Position numbers and translations under genes: made by a program. Below the pieces are notes generated by a model, which was not told the origin of the DNA, searched no databases, and worked only from the letters and a program-made list of their open reading frames with translations. Positions 45,811 to 54,181 of a stretch of DNA of 64,000 bases are shown one piece after another. Positions within the stretch are counted from its first letter, which is position 1; each line of letters begins with the position of its first letter. This stretch comes from JAFGDI01 sp963662515 (GTDB lineage Bacteria; Planctomycetota; Phycisphaerae; Sedimentisphaerales; SM23-30), in NCBI GenBank assembly GCA_963662515.1, contig OY759675.1:1612001-1676000 (forward strand), written 5' to 3'.

Positions 45811-46104
45811 ATGCAGAAAAAGCTGAACAAGATAATCAGCAGTTCGTTGCGGGAAGGGCTGGCGGCGATCGATACCGCTACGACCGTAATTCGCAAGGAT
45901 AGCAGGTTGCAGACCTCGCATAACCTGACTGTGATATCTGATATCAGCAAGCATATTGCCATTCTGATATATTACGACCGTATGGTGAGCAAACAGGTTG
46001 ATGCCAGTGAAATTGATACTGTGATCGATCAGGTAGAGATCAGTATATCACATATTCATTCCGGAGTATTGGATCTGGCGATGAATTGCCTTTCAGACAG
46101 ATAA
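45811..46104 (+). CDS. Small protein of unknown function
   Basis: 97 residues from the ATG at 45811 (MQKKLNKIISSSLREGLAA); the frame is open back to 45751, and that longer version would add a basic extension with a Cys. It is predicted mostly helical, with no signal peptide or membrane segment, and no family is recognised. It ends 32 bases before the start of an XRE-type regulator, which has its own strong ribosome-binding site, so the two are probably one operon. A role as a regulator-associated protein is only a guess from context. Confidence 0.5.
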   Translation: MQKKLNKIISSSLREGLAAIDTATTVIRKDSRLQTSHNLTVISDISKHIAILIYYDRMVSKQVDASEIDTVIDQVEISISHIHSGVLDLAMNCLSDR

Positions 46105-46136
46105 AGTTCTGAGGCGATAGATTGGAGGTGGCTCTT

Positions 46137-46487
46137 ATGAGCGACAAACGAAGTATATTACAGGAAATATCGAGCGAATTTGTTGAAGCGATCGGCAAGC
46201 ATAATATTGCACAATCTGAGATAGCCCGGCTGACTGGGAAGAATAAAGGAACCATCTCTCGCATATTCAACGGCACCTATGCCTTTTCACTGGACGATAT
46301 AAAGACTATAGCTAGCGAGCTAAAGATCCCGACAATAGGTATCATCACCCGCCATCTCTGCGGCGAACTTTCGCCCGAAATGCACAATATGCTGCAAACT
46401 CTGGAAGCCGCCGAAATTACCCTGTGCGATAATCTGAATGATTTACAAGCTATGAAAAAGGCCAGAGGCAAGAAGGCTGCTTCGTAA
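46137..46487 (+). CDS. XRE-family helix-turn-helix regulator
   Basis: 116-residue DNA-binding protein. Residues about 14-72 match a Cro/CI-type helix-turn-helix: VEAIGKHNIAQSEIARLTGKNKGTISRIFNG with the recognition helix TISRIFNG, then LDDIKTIASELKI. A short C-terminal helical tail (about 80-110) may mediate dimerisation. The ATG at 46137 is chosen for the GGAGG 8 bases upstream; the TTG at 46122 lies within that site. It follows an unknown small gene and precedes a gene with its own promoter. Autoregulation is typical of such proteins. Confidence 0.82.
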   Translation: MSDKRSILQEISSEFVEAIGKHNIAQSEIARLTGKNKGTISRIFNGTYAFSLDDIKTIASELKIPTIGIITRHLCGELSPEMHNMLQTLEAAEITLCDNLNDLQAMKKARGKKAAS

Positions 46488-46570
46488 GATATTGGTGTGG
46501 TTATATAACTGTTGTTTTGGCAATGTGTTATCGAAGTAAATGGGTGGTGCTGTGAGAAACTATCCTAATC

Positions 46571-46599
46571 TTGCTTTTTATGATCATATGAGGTACAAT
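46571..46599 (+). promoter_or_regulatory. Sigma-70-type promoter for the retropepsin-like gene
   Basis: TTGCTT at 46571-46576, 17-base spacer, TACAAT at 46594-46599. Transcription would start near 46606, 27 bases before the ATG at 46633. This argues against the longer reading frame that begins at 46540. Confidence 0.55.
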
Positions 46600-46632
46600 C
46601 TTGCTGTTGTTTTGATACAGGAGTTAATAATT

Positions 46633-47013
46633 ATGGGGCTGGTAATAGCAAAAATCGAATTGAATAATCCGCGGATACCAGAGCTGAAGGATATTGAGGT
46701 TAATGCTCTGGTTGACAGTGGAGCGGTGCATTTATGTATTCCTGAGCATGTTTGTCTGCAATTGAAACTCAATAAGGAGCAGACCAAAGAAGTCGTGCTT
46801 GCTGATGGTTCTGTCCGTGAAGTTCCTTATGTTGGTCCGCTGGCGATCAAGTTTGAAGGTCGTATCGGCTACGCTGGTGCCTTGGTAATGGGCGATCAGG
46901 TGCTACTGGGTGCAATCCCAATGGAAGATATGGATCTGGTGATAATACCCAAAACCAAACAATTGCAAGTAAACCCAGCCAGCCCTAATGTTGCAACATC
47001 GATCGCCAAATGA
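46633..47013 (+). CDS. Clan AA (retropepsin-like) aspartic protease family protein
   Basis: 126 residues. The motif ALVDSGAVHLCIP (about 23-35) has the Asp-Ser-Gly-Ala active-site signature of retropepsin-like aspartic proteases; LADGSVREVPYVGP and VLLGAIPMEDMDLVI match the remaining strands of this bacterial single-domain group. Being one lobe, it would need to dimerise. There is no signal peptide. The ATG at 46633 has AGGAG 9 bases upstream. Proteolysis has rarely been shown for these small members. Its 3' end overlaps the open frame of the next gene, but the preferred start of that gene is 67 bases downstream. Confidence 0.82.
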   Translation: MGLVIAKIELNNPRIPELKDIEVNALVDSGAVHLCIPEHVCLQLKLNKEQTKEVVLADGSVREVPYVGPLAIKFEGRIGYAGALVMGDQVLLGAIPMEDMDLVIIPKTKQLQVNPASPNVATSIAK

Positions 47014-47080
47014 GCTTTTATGGGGCAAACAGGAGCATGTGCGAAATGATTTACAGTTGCGAACTTTCTGGGAAGATATA

Positions 47081-48037
47081 ATGATCGAGAGTCGGGAGTT
47101 ATTTAATTATTTTCAGGAAGACTTGCTGGGTCCGTTGCAGAAGTTTGAACTGCAACGGCTGAAGATCAGAAACAAATTGTATGTTTGGGCTGGTGTACTG
47201 CTTATTCCGGTTTTAGGGATAACAATGTATAGTACATTTAAATCTGGGGCAGCACAGCATGGCATTGTACCAGCATTAGTTGCTTATTGGGTCTGGGTCA
47301 GGTTGCGTAATTATTATGCCGCGCCATATTCTCTTGCTTTTAAGAAGGAGATACTATGTGACTTGATAAGGGCAATAGACCCATCATTACGGTTGGAACC
47401 TGAAGTGGCAATTTCTCGAAAAGTCTTCGAAGATAGTCTGATGTATGAAGCTCGTATCGACCAGTATTGTGGTGAAGATTTCGTTAGTGGTAGAATAGGA
47501 AAAACCCAAATAGCCTTTTCTGAAATTCATGCCCTTTTCTATTTTAAGAACAGGCATAAAAATGAGGCGTTTACTGTTTTTCGCGGCCTGTTTATTCAGG
47601 CAGACTTTAATAAGAATTTCAAAGGGTTTACCCTTGTGTACCCGGATATTTCCCAAAGGATTCTGGGCAGGCTTGGGCAGACTGTACAAGATAAATTTGC
47701 TTTTCGTGGCCAGCTGGTAAAGCTGGAGGACCCTGAATTCGAGAAAATGTTTTCTGTCTTTTCTTCCGACCAGATTGAGGCCAGGTATATTCTTTCACCA
47801 GCATTGATGAGCAGGCTAAAGCAATATGTGAAAAAGACAAAAAAGATTGTGCGTGTAAGTTTTGTTAATTCTTGCGTTAATGTTGCCATTCCTTCCAGGA
47901 AGAACTTATTTGAGCCAAAGATTTTTTCCAGCCTGCTTGATTTTCAGGCAATTATTGATTATTACCAGCAAATACAGTTGGCTCTGGATATAGTTGATGA
48001 TCTCAACCTGAATTGCAGGATTTGGACCAAGCAGTAA
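47081..48037 (+). CDS. DUF3137 domain membrane protein
   Basis: 318 residues from the ATG at 47081. A membrane hairpin lies near residues 28-70 (YVWAGVLLIPVLGITM and GIVPALVAYWVWV), followed by a soluble domain typical of DUF3137: EDFVSGRIGKTQIAFSEIHA, then VFRGLFIQADFNKNFKG and RYILSPALMSRL. Proteins of this family have no known function. A longer reading from 46988 overlaps the upstream gene and lacks support; a G-rich GGAAG sits shortly before 47081. It is likely co-transcribed with the retropepsin-like gene. Confidence 0.75.
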   Translation: MIESRELFNYFQEDLLGPLQKFELQRLKIRNKLYVWAGVLLIPVLGITMYSTFKSGAAQHGIVPALVAYWVWVRLRNYYAAPYSLAFKKEILCDLIRAIDPSLRLEPEVAISRKVFEDSLMYEARIDQYCGEDFVSGRIGKTQIAFSEIHALFYFKNRHKNEAFTVFRGLFIQADFNKNFKGFTLVYPDISQRILGRLGQTVQDKFAFRGQLVKLEDPEFEKMFSVFSSDQIEARYILSPALMSRLKQYVKKTKKIVRVSFVNSCVNVAIPSRKNLFEPKIFSSLLDFQAIIDYYQQIQLALDIVDDLNLNCRIWTKQ

Positions 48038-48269
48038 CTCCTGCCAATTATTTCCCGTCGCCCCGGCCAGTTCTGCCACCCGGCGTAAGGGTCACCCGGC
48101 CTTAACATCAGATCGCCAACTTACAATCGCCAGATAGCAACCGTTATTTCCAGCTTGCGTTTCTTACCGCTTGAAATAGTTAATATACTTGCATTTTGGG
48201 GGTAAATATTGATAATTAAGCGGTTTAGGAATCCTCTGGTAGCGGGTATTGTACCTGATGGCCGGTGGG

Positions 48270-48300
48270 TTGGCAGCTTAATATATAAGTTGTTTATAAT
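48270..48300 (+). promoter_or_regulatory. Possible promoter for ileS
   Basis: TTGGCA at 48270-48275 and TATAAT at 48295-48300, with a rather long 19-base spacer. It lies 34 bases before the ATG. The preceding 230 bases hold no gene, and a T-box element, common upstream of tRNA synthetase genes in other phyla, was looked for and not found. Confidence 0.4.
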
Positions 48301-48333
48301 ATAGAGCTTAGAATAGCTGGAGAGATATTTGCG

Positions 48334-51300
48334 ATGTTCCAACAGGTACCAACAAGCTGTGACCATATCAAGCTGGAAAATGATACGCTGAAATTCTGGA
48401 AGGATAACGACAGTTTCAATAAGCTGCGGGCCAAAAACGCCGGCAAGCCAAAGTGGTCGTTCCTCGATGGCCCGATCACGGCCAATAACCCTATGGGCGT
48501 ACACCATGCCTGGGGCAGAACCCTCAAAGACTGCTTCCAACGATATAACGCCATGTTAGGTAAGGAATTACGCTATCAGAACGGCTTCGATTGTCAGGGA
48601 CTCTGGGTTGAAGTTGAGGTTGAAAAGCAGCTTGGCACCAAGTGCAAAGCTGACATCGAAAAGTACGGTCTGGAAGAGTTCATTAACACCTGTAAATCTC
48701 GCGTAGCCAAATATTCAGCTATCCAGACCCAGCAGAGTATCCGTCTGGGCTATTGGATGGACTGGGACAACAGCTATTACACTATAAGCGATGAAAATAA
48801 CTATACTATCTGGTCATTCCTGAAGAAATGCCATACCAAAGGTCTGGTTTATAAAGGCCTGGATGCCATGCCCTGGTGTCCCCGCTGCGAGACTGGTATT
48901 TCTGAGCAGGAACGCCGCGAAGGCTATAAAACCGTTACTGATACCGCCGTATTTGTGAAGTTCCCGCTGATAGGGCGTGCCAAAGAGAGCATTCTCATCT
49001 GGACCACCACTCCCTGGACACTCCCGGCTAATGTAGCTGCGGCAGTGAACCCGGAACTCAGCTATGTCAAAGTAAGCCAGAACGGCGAATATATCTGGCT
49101 GGCCGAGACTCTTACCGGCATACTCAAGGAAAAGGGCAAGTTCGAGGTAGTCGAGACCGTCAAGGGTGCTGCCATGGTAGGCTGGGAATATGCCGGGCCG
49201 TTTGATGATAATCCGGTAGTATCCGAGGTGTTCGGCGAAGCTGGCTATAAGCATCGCATCGTACCCTGGACCGAGGTTGCCGCCGATAGCGGTGTGGGCA
49301 TAGTGCATATCGCCCCGGGTTGCGGTAAGGAAGACTTCGACCTGGGCAAAGAGCTGGGCATACCCATGCTCATGCCGATTGATGACAATGGAATATATCA
49401 GGCTGGCTATGGTTTCCTCACCGGCCAGAGCGTCTTTGCTGTCGCCGATCAGATCCTCGATAAATTGCGTGAGAAAGAACTGTACTACAAGAAAGAACAG
49501 TTCAGCCACGAATATCCACACTGCTGGCGTTGCAGCACTCCGCTGGTATTCCGCTCAGTAGATGAGTGGTATATCAATATGAAGTGGCGTAACGAGATCA
49601 AGCAGGTTGTTGACAATATCCGCTGGATACCCGAATGGGGTCGCGATCAGGAGCAGAACTGGCTGGACAATATGCAGGACTGGATGATCTCCAAGAAGCG
49701 GTTCTGGGGTCTGGCTCTGCCCATATTTGAATGCGAATGCGGCTGGTACGATGTTATCGGCAGCAAAGAAGAACTCAAAGAGCGGACAGTCGAAGGCTGG
49801 GATAAGTTCGATGGTAACAGCCCGCACCGCCCCTGGATCGACCATATCCGGATCAAATGCCCCAAGTGCGGCAATCATGTAGCTCGAATCCCGGATGTGG
49901 GCAATCCCTGGCTTGATGCCGGTATTGTGCCGTATTCGACTATGAAATATAACTCTGACCGCAGCTATTGGGAGCAGTGGTTCCCGGCTGATCTGGTGCT
50001 GGAATGTTTCCCCGGCCAGTTCCGTAACTGGTTCTATGCTCTGCTGGCTATGAGCACCATGATGGAGGGCAAAGCCCCGTTCAAGACTCTGCTGGGTCAT
50101 GCCCTGGTGCGTGATGAGCATGGCAAAGAGATGCACAAGTCAACCGGCAATGCTATCTGGTTTGATGATGCCGCCGAGAAGATGGGTGCCGATGTGATGC
50201 GCTGGATGTATTGCAGTCAGAACCCGACGAATAATTTGAACTTCGGCTATACGCCCGGCGATCAGGTGCGTCGTCGTGTGTTTGGTACCTGGTGGAATGT
50301 TTATAGCTTCTTCGTCAACTATGCCCGGCTGGATGGCTTCGATGCCACTCGTGAGCTGGTGGCTTATGATAAATTGCAGGATATTGACCGCTGGCTGCTG
50401 AGTAAATTGCAGGAGCTGATAAAAGTGGCCAATCAAGGCCTGAGCGAGTTTAATGTAGCTCTGCTGATTGCCGAGGCCGAACGGTTCATCGAGCGGCTGA
50501 GCAACTGGTATATCCGCCGCAATCGCCGGCGCTACTGGCGGCCTAAGTCTGACAGTGATACCGATAAGCTGGCGGCTTACCAGACCTTGTATCGCGTGCT
50601 GGTTGACCTGTGCAAGATACTGGCCCCGATCTGCCCGTTTGTAACTGAAGATATGTACCAGAATCTGGTGCGGAGCGTGAACCCAACCGCCCCTGAAAGC
50701 GTGCATCATACCGACTATCCGCAGTTTGATGCCAAGCTCTATGATGAAAAGATCGCCCAGGATATGGATATGATCGCCGATGTGGTCAGTCGCGTCCTGA
50801 GCATTCGTGAAAATAAGAAGATCCGTGTCCGTCAGCCTCTGGCGACCGTGACAGCCGTAGCCGGTCCGGCTAAACAGGAAGCTCTCAAGCGATTAGAGAG
50901 CCATATACTCGATGAACTCAATATCAAGGAGCTGGCCTTTACTACCGAACTGGGCGACTATGTGACTTATACTATTAAGCCGAACTTTAAGACACTTGGT
51001 ACCAAGGTCGGCAAAGAGATGGGCAAGGTCCGCACTCTGCTGGCGGCGGCCAATCCCGCCGAACTGGCGGCCAAGGCACATGCTGGCGAAAACTTCAGGC
51101 TGGGCGATTTCGACCTGGCCGCTGAAGATATTCTCGTTGAAATGCAGTTTGATGAGACCTTAGCGGTAAATGATGCCGGTGACCCGCCAGTTATTCTCGA
51201 TATCAAGATCACCCCGGAACTTTTGCGAGAGGGTATCGCCCGTGACATGGTCCGCCATATCCAGCAGGCCCGTAAGGATAATGGCCTGGAGATACAGAAT

Positions 51301-51480
51301 CATATCACAATGCAGTGGTATTGCGATGATGATACCATAAAGAAAGCCATTGCCGAGCATGGCAGCTATATCAGTCGTGAGACATTGTGTGATAGTATGA
51401 CAGAAACGGCAGCTCCGGCAGATGCCATAGAGCTGGAACTGGAAACAGGAAAGTTGTATTTTACAATAGCGGTTAAATGA
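48334..51480 (+). CDS. ileS: Isoleucyl-tRNA synthetase
   Basis: Class I synthetase charging tRNA-Ile; 1048 aa, cytoplasmic. The HIGH-type motif is NNPMGVHHAWGR (about 51-62). The editing (CP1) domain includes WTTTPWTLPANVAAAVN, and WCPRCETGISEQE plus paired cysteines CPKCGNH suggest zinc sites. The KMSKS position reads EMHKS (about 599-603, within HGKEMHKSTGN). The catalytic-domain end WMYCSQNPTNNLNFGY and the anticodon-binding domain (about 690-860) follow. The length and motifs resemble the long, eukaryote-like type, which includes mupirocin-insensitive members, but that property is only inferred. GGAGAG is about 9 bases before the ATG. Confidence 0.93.
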   Translation: MFQQVPTSCDHIKLENDTLKFWKDNDSFNKLRAKNAGKPKWSFLDGPITANNPMGVHHAWGRTLKDCFQRYNAMLGKELRYQNGFDCQGLWVEVEVEKQLGTKCKADIEKYGLEEFINTCKSRVAKYSAIQTQQSIRLGYWMDWDNSYYTISDENNYTIWSFLKKCHTKGLVYKGLDAMPWCPRCETGISEQERREGYKTVTDTAVFVKFPLIGRAKESILIWTTTPWTLPANVAAAVNPELSYVKVSQNGEYIWLAETLTGILKEKGKFEVVETVKGAAMVGWEYAGPFDDNPVVSEVFGEAGYKHRIVPWTEVAADSGVGIVHIAPGCGKEDFDLGKELGIPMLMPIDDNGIYQAGYGFLTGQSVFAVADQILDKLREKELYYKKEQFSHEYPHCWRCSTPLVFRSVDEWYINMKWRNEIKQVVDNIRWIPEWGRDQEQNWLDNMQDWMISKKRFWGLALPIFECECGWYDVIGSKEELKERTVEGWDKFDGNSPHRPWIDHIRIKCPKCGNHVARIPDVGNPWLDAGIVPYSTMKYNSDRSYWEQWFPADLVLECFPGQFRNWFYALLAMSTMMEGKAPFKTLLGHALVRDEHGKEMHKSTGNAIWFDDAAEKMGADVMRWMYCSQNPTNNLNFGYTPGDQVRRRVFGTWWNVYSFFVNYARLDGFDATRELVAYDKLQDIDRWLLSKLQELIKVANQGLSEFNVALLIAEAERFIERLSNWYIRRNRRRYWRPKSDSDTDKLAAYQTLYRVLVDLCKILAPICPFVTEDMYQNLVRSVNPTAPESVHHTDYPQFDAKLYDEKIAQDMDMIADVVSRVLSIRENKKIRVRQPLATVTAVAGPAKQEALKRLESHILDELNIKELAFTTELGDYVTYTIKPNFKTLGTKVGKEMGKVRTLLAAANPAELAAKAHAGENFRLGDFDLAAEDILVEMQFDETLAVNDAGDPPVILDIKITPELLREGIARDMVRHIQQARKDNGLEIQNHITMQWYCDDDTIKKAIAEHGSYISRETLCDSMTETAAPADAIELELETGKLYFTIAVK

Positions 51481-51490
51481 GGGAATATAT

Positions 51491-51676
51491 AGTAACAAGA
51501 AATAAGAAATAAGAAATAAGCTCTCGTTTCGCCTTTGGCGAGACTAAATTAACAGCTTTGCGTCAGTGTTGACCAGACAATTTGTATAGTCTATACAGTT
51601 GCAGAGCTATTAAAATAGCCGTTCGCCTCAAGGCGAACTCCGGAGCTTATCAACTTATATCTTATATCTTATTACT
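51491..51676. repeat. Dispersed element with inverted A/T-rich ends and two hairpins
   Basis: The left end (from 51491, repeating aagaaat units, then aagctctcg) and right end (cggagctta then repeating T-rich units to 51676) are imperfect reverse complements of about 35 bases. Inside are two hairpins, tcgcc ttt ggcga (51529-51541) and gttcgcc tcaa ggcgaac (51621-51638). The right half resembles 11594-11667. It has no coding capacity and fills the gap between ileS and the permease gene. Confidence 0.6.
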
Positions 51677-51687
51677 TCTTCAAAACA

Positions 51688-53322
51688 ATGGTTTATACAC
51701 TACACAGATACATATTTCTTGACCTGCTCAAAAAGTTCGCTTTGGGGCTGATCGTATTATCACTGGTGATGGGTCTGGGCATGATGCTTAAGCCATTACG
51801 CAGTTATAATATTGATCCAATGAAAGTCCCAACGCTGATCGCCTATACTATGCCAATAACGGTCACTATGGTTATGCCGATCGCGGCTCTGCTGGCGACT
51901 ACGCTTACTTATGGTCGGCTGGCATTCGATAATGAGATCAATGCCTGTCGTAGTAGTGGAATAAGTGTAATATCGTTGATCTACCCGGCGGGAACTCTGG
52001 CCTTATTGATCGGTCTGGTTAGTTTATTGCTTGGTTTTCATACTATCCCATATTTTATCTCTAAGTTTGAAAATATAATAACCGAAGATGCCGAGGCGAT
52101 GATATTTCGTGGAATAGAGAAAAAAGGAGAGGTATCAAAGCTCTTTTCCGGTATGGTGATCCAGGCAGATCGGGTATGGCCAGAGCAGAAAATATTGCAG
52201 GGGGTAACTCTGGTCATAGCAGATAAAGAGCGGGTAAAGCAGGTAATAACTGCCAGTGCTGTTAAACTGAATATAGAGTCAGAGCCTGGAGGCCAGAATA
52301 ATATCAATTTACAGATAGTTGATGGACGCGGCCTTTTTGATGATGCTTATGTTGAATTATCTCGACAGGGTTTTTCTCTGCCGATACCCACTATGTTTAA
52401 AGATAAGATAAAGTTTAAAAATCTCGATGAGCTTAAACAGATAAGTGCAGATCCATCTTATTTTGGCCCGATAAACCAGAATTTCAAAGCGTTCAGGGAT
52501 CAGTATATACAGGAGGCATTATTTAATTATGCTGACAATGAGCTACGCCGGACGGGTGTGGTCTCTTTTAATTGTGATAATGGCCGCATAGTTAGGGTTT
52601 TTGCTGCTGGCTGTTCGTATAAAGCTGACAAGTTGCCTTCGGGTAAGGAAACAGAGTTTCGGGCTGAATTTATTGCACCGGCTTCTGGGGTGGTTACTGT
52701 TGAGTATTCTGACCCAGGCAATGCTCTTTTGAATAAAGTTTATCGCTGCGAACAGGCGGGGTTAAAGACAGAGACTCTTTATGGTAATACATCGCAAACG
52801 GCCTTGTTCATGAAAAATGCTTCCTGGCAGACGGGAGATGGTCGCTCTGTCAATCATAGCGTAGAGGGTGTTTCTGGTTTGATAATCCCCAGGGAAATAT
52901 TAGAGTTAGGTAAGTCTGTCAGATTGTCTGATTTTACACAAATGGATAAGAATGAGATCGTTATGCCACCTTATGCCTCACCCCGTCTAAACAAAATGTC
53001 AGATAAGCTCTGGCAGCTATGCCGGGCATTATTGATCGAGATAGCGGCTGAGAAGCATTCTCGTCTGGCTTTTGGCGTTAGTTGTGTTATTTTGACGGTA
53101 ATGGGTGCGGCTCTGGGTATAATATTCAAAAGTGGTCATTTACTCACCGCTTTTGGCATAAGCTTTATTCCGGCTGCATTCTGCCTGATAACCATGTTTT
53201 CTGGTAAACATGTGGCTGAAAATAGTGCAAATCTGGCTGGCGGCTTGTTATTTATGTGGTCCGGCGTAGTGTTAGTTACCATATTAACCCTGTTTCTCTA
53301 TCGTGGCCTGACCAGGAGCTGA
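51688..53322 (+). CDS. LptF/LptG-family permease
   Basis: 544-residue inner-membrane protein of the YjgP/YjgQ family, which with LptB lifts lipopolysaccharide from the inner membrane. Three membrane segments at the N-terminus (about 14-35, 55-78, 95-118) and three at the C-terminus (about 453-475, 482-503, 512-535) flank a large periplasmic domain. Characteristic phrases include LHRYIFLDLLKKF, the TMPITVTMVMPIAALLATTLTYGRLAFDNE stretch and SRLAFGVSCVILTVMGAALG. It is longer than typical LptF or LptG (about 360 aa) because the periplasmic part is expanded. Only one such gene is here, so its partner must be elsewhere. No clear ribosome-binding site precedes the ATG. Confidence 0.85.
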   Translation: MVYTLHRYIFLDLLKKFALGLIVLSLVMGLGMMLKPLRSYNIDPMKVPTLIAYTMPITVTMVMPIAALLATTLTYGRLAFDNEINACRSSGISVISLIYPAGTLALLIGLVSLLLGFHTIPYFISKFENIITEDAEAMIFRGIEKKGEVSKLFSGMVIQADRVWPEQKILQGVTLVIADKERVKQVITASAVKLNIESEPGGQNNINLQIVDGRGLFDDAYVELSRQGFSLPIPTMFKDKIKFKNLDELKQISADPSYFGPINQNFKAFRDQYIQEALFNYADNELRRTGVVSFNCDNGRIVRVFAAGCSYKADKLPSGKETEFRAEFIAPASGVVTVEYSDPGNALLNKVYRCEQAGLKTETLYGNTSQTALFMKNASWQTGDGRSVNHSVEGVSGLIIPREILELGKSVRLSDFTQMDKNEIVMPPYASPRLNKMSDKLWQLCRALLIEIAAEKHSRLAFGVSCVILTVMGAALGIIFKSGHLLTAFGISFIPAAFCLITMFSGKHVAENSANLAGGLLFMWSGVVLVTILTLFLYRGLTRS

Positions 53323-53629
53323 GTATAGCCCCATCATAATTGTATTAGCCTGAGTGTCTGAAGATCTTTTATTCTGTGATTCCAATATTATTATCCAGAG
53401 ATCTGATATTTTCCGTGGTGGTGTAATTGATTGCCGATCTTGCCCTATAATGATATTTTTTGGTCTATTTCTATTTTTTTTCTTTTTCTCAATTATTTTT
53501 ATTACTTATTGTAATTGAAGAGGATATGTACTTCCCGGGATATTAATCTTATATCTTTTTTTTAAAATAATCAATAAAATGAAGATTTGTGCCCTATCCT
53601 ATAGTGTATTTGATATTTCAGAGGTAAAA
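53323..53629. other. Intergenic region before the sigma factor gene
   Basis: 307 bp, A+T-rich with long T-runs near 53458-53490 and 53553-53562. No gene is supported; the open frame back to 53579 precedes the sigma factor start without a ribosome-binding site. No convincing sigma-70 boxes were found, so the operon may use an alternative promoter. Confidence 0.35.
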
Positions 53630-54166
53630 ATGCGAGAAAATGATATTGATAACGAGGTTAAAGACCAAGCCCAGAGCTTTATGGGTTTGTATATGGGAGT
53701 TCAGCGTCGTTTGTTTGGCTATGTGCTTTCCCAAGTCCCCAATACCACAGATGCCGATGATATTATTCAGGAAACCGTGGCTTTGATGTGGGCAGAATTT
53801 GATAAGTATAAACCAGGTACAAATTTCGCTGCCTGGGCTTTGTGTGTTGCCAGGTTTCAGATAATGACTTATAGAAAAAATGTTCTCAGGAAGAAGAATG
53901 TATTTAGTGAACTGGCGATCAATGCCATACATGAAACAGTTGAGGCAAAAGCCAATCTTGAGCCTGAGAGGCAAAAAACACTCAGAGAATGTCTTAGCAA
54001 GCTGAACAAAAAAGATAAACAAATCCTGTATTTTCGCTATGAGGTGGGTGAAACTTTACGATCAGTGTCTGAAAGATTTAACCTTAATGCCAATACTCTT
54101 TACAGTAAATTAAATCGAATACATCTGGGATTGTTGCATTGTGTACGAAAAAACATGGAATATTAA
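53630..54166 (+). CDS. ECF-type RNA polymerase sigma factor
   Basis: 178 residues. Region 2 (about 20-95) includes RRLFGYVLSQVPNTTDADDIIQETVALMWAEFDKY and the melting segment FAAWALCVARFQIMTYRK; region 4 (about 120-175) includes LNKKDKQILYFRYEVGETLRSVSERFNLNANTLYSKLNRI. The pattern matches the Rhodopirellula/Verrucomicrobium subfamily of ECF sigma factors, which commonly pair with FecR-like genes. GAGGT is 4-5 bases before the ATG at 53630, so the earlier ATG (53579) is not favoured. It is 15 bases upstream of the FecR-type gene: a sigma factor and probable anti-sigma partner in one operon. Confidence 0.9.
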   Translation: MRENDIDNEVKDQAQSFMGLYMGVQRRLFGYVLSQVPNTTDADDIIQETVALMWAEFDKYKPGTNFAAWALCVARFQIMTYRKNVLRKKNVFSELAINAIHETVEAKANLEPERQKTLRECLSKLNKKDKQILYFRYEVGETLRSVSERFNLNANTLYSKLNRIHLGLLHCVRKNMEY

Positions 54167-54181
54167 GGAACTACAATCGGA

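Noticed and set aside
48038..48333. T-box leader for ileS
   Set aside because: The conserved AGGGTGG-type T-box and specifier stem could not be found; only a weak promoter is seen.
48121..48540. 139-residue minus-strand frame before and over the ileS start
   Set aside because: It overlaps the conserved N-terminus of IleRS and has no family similarity.
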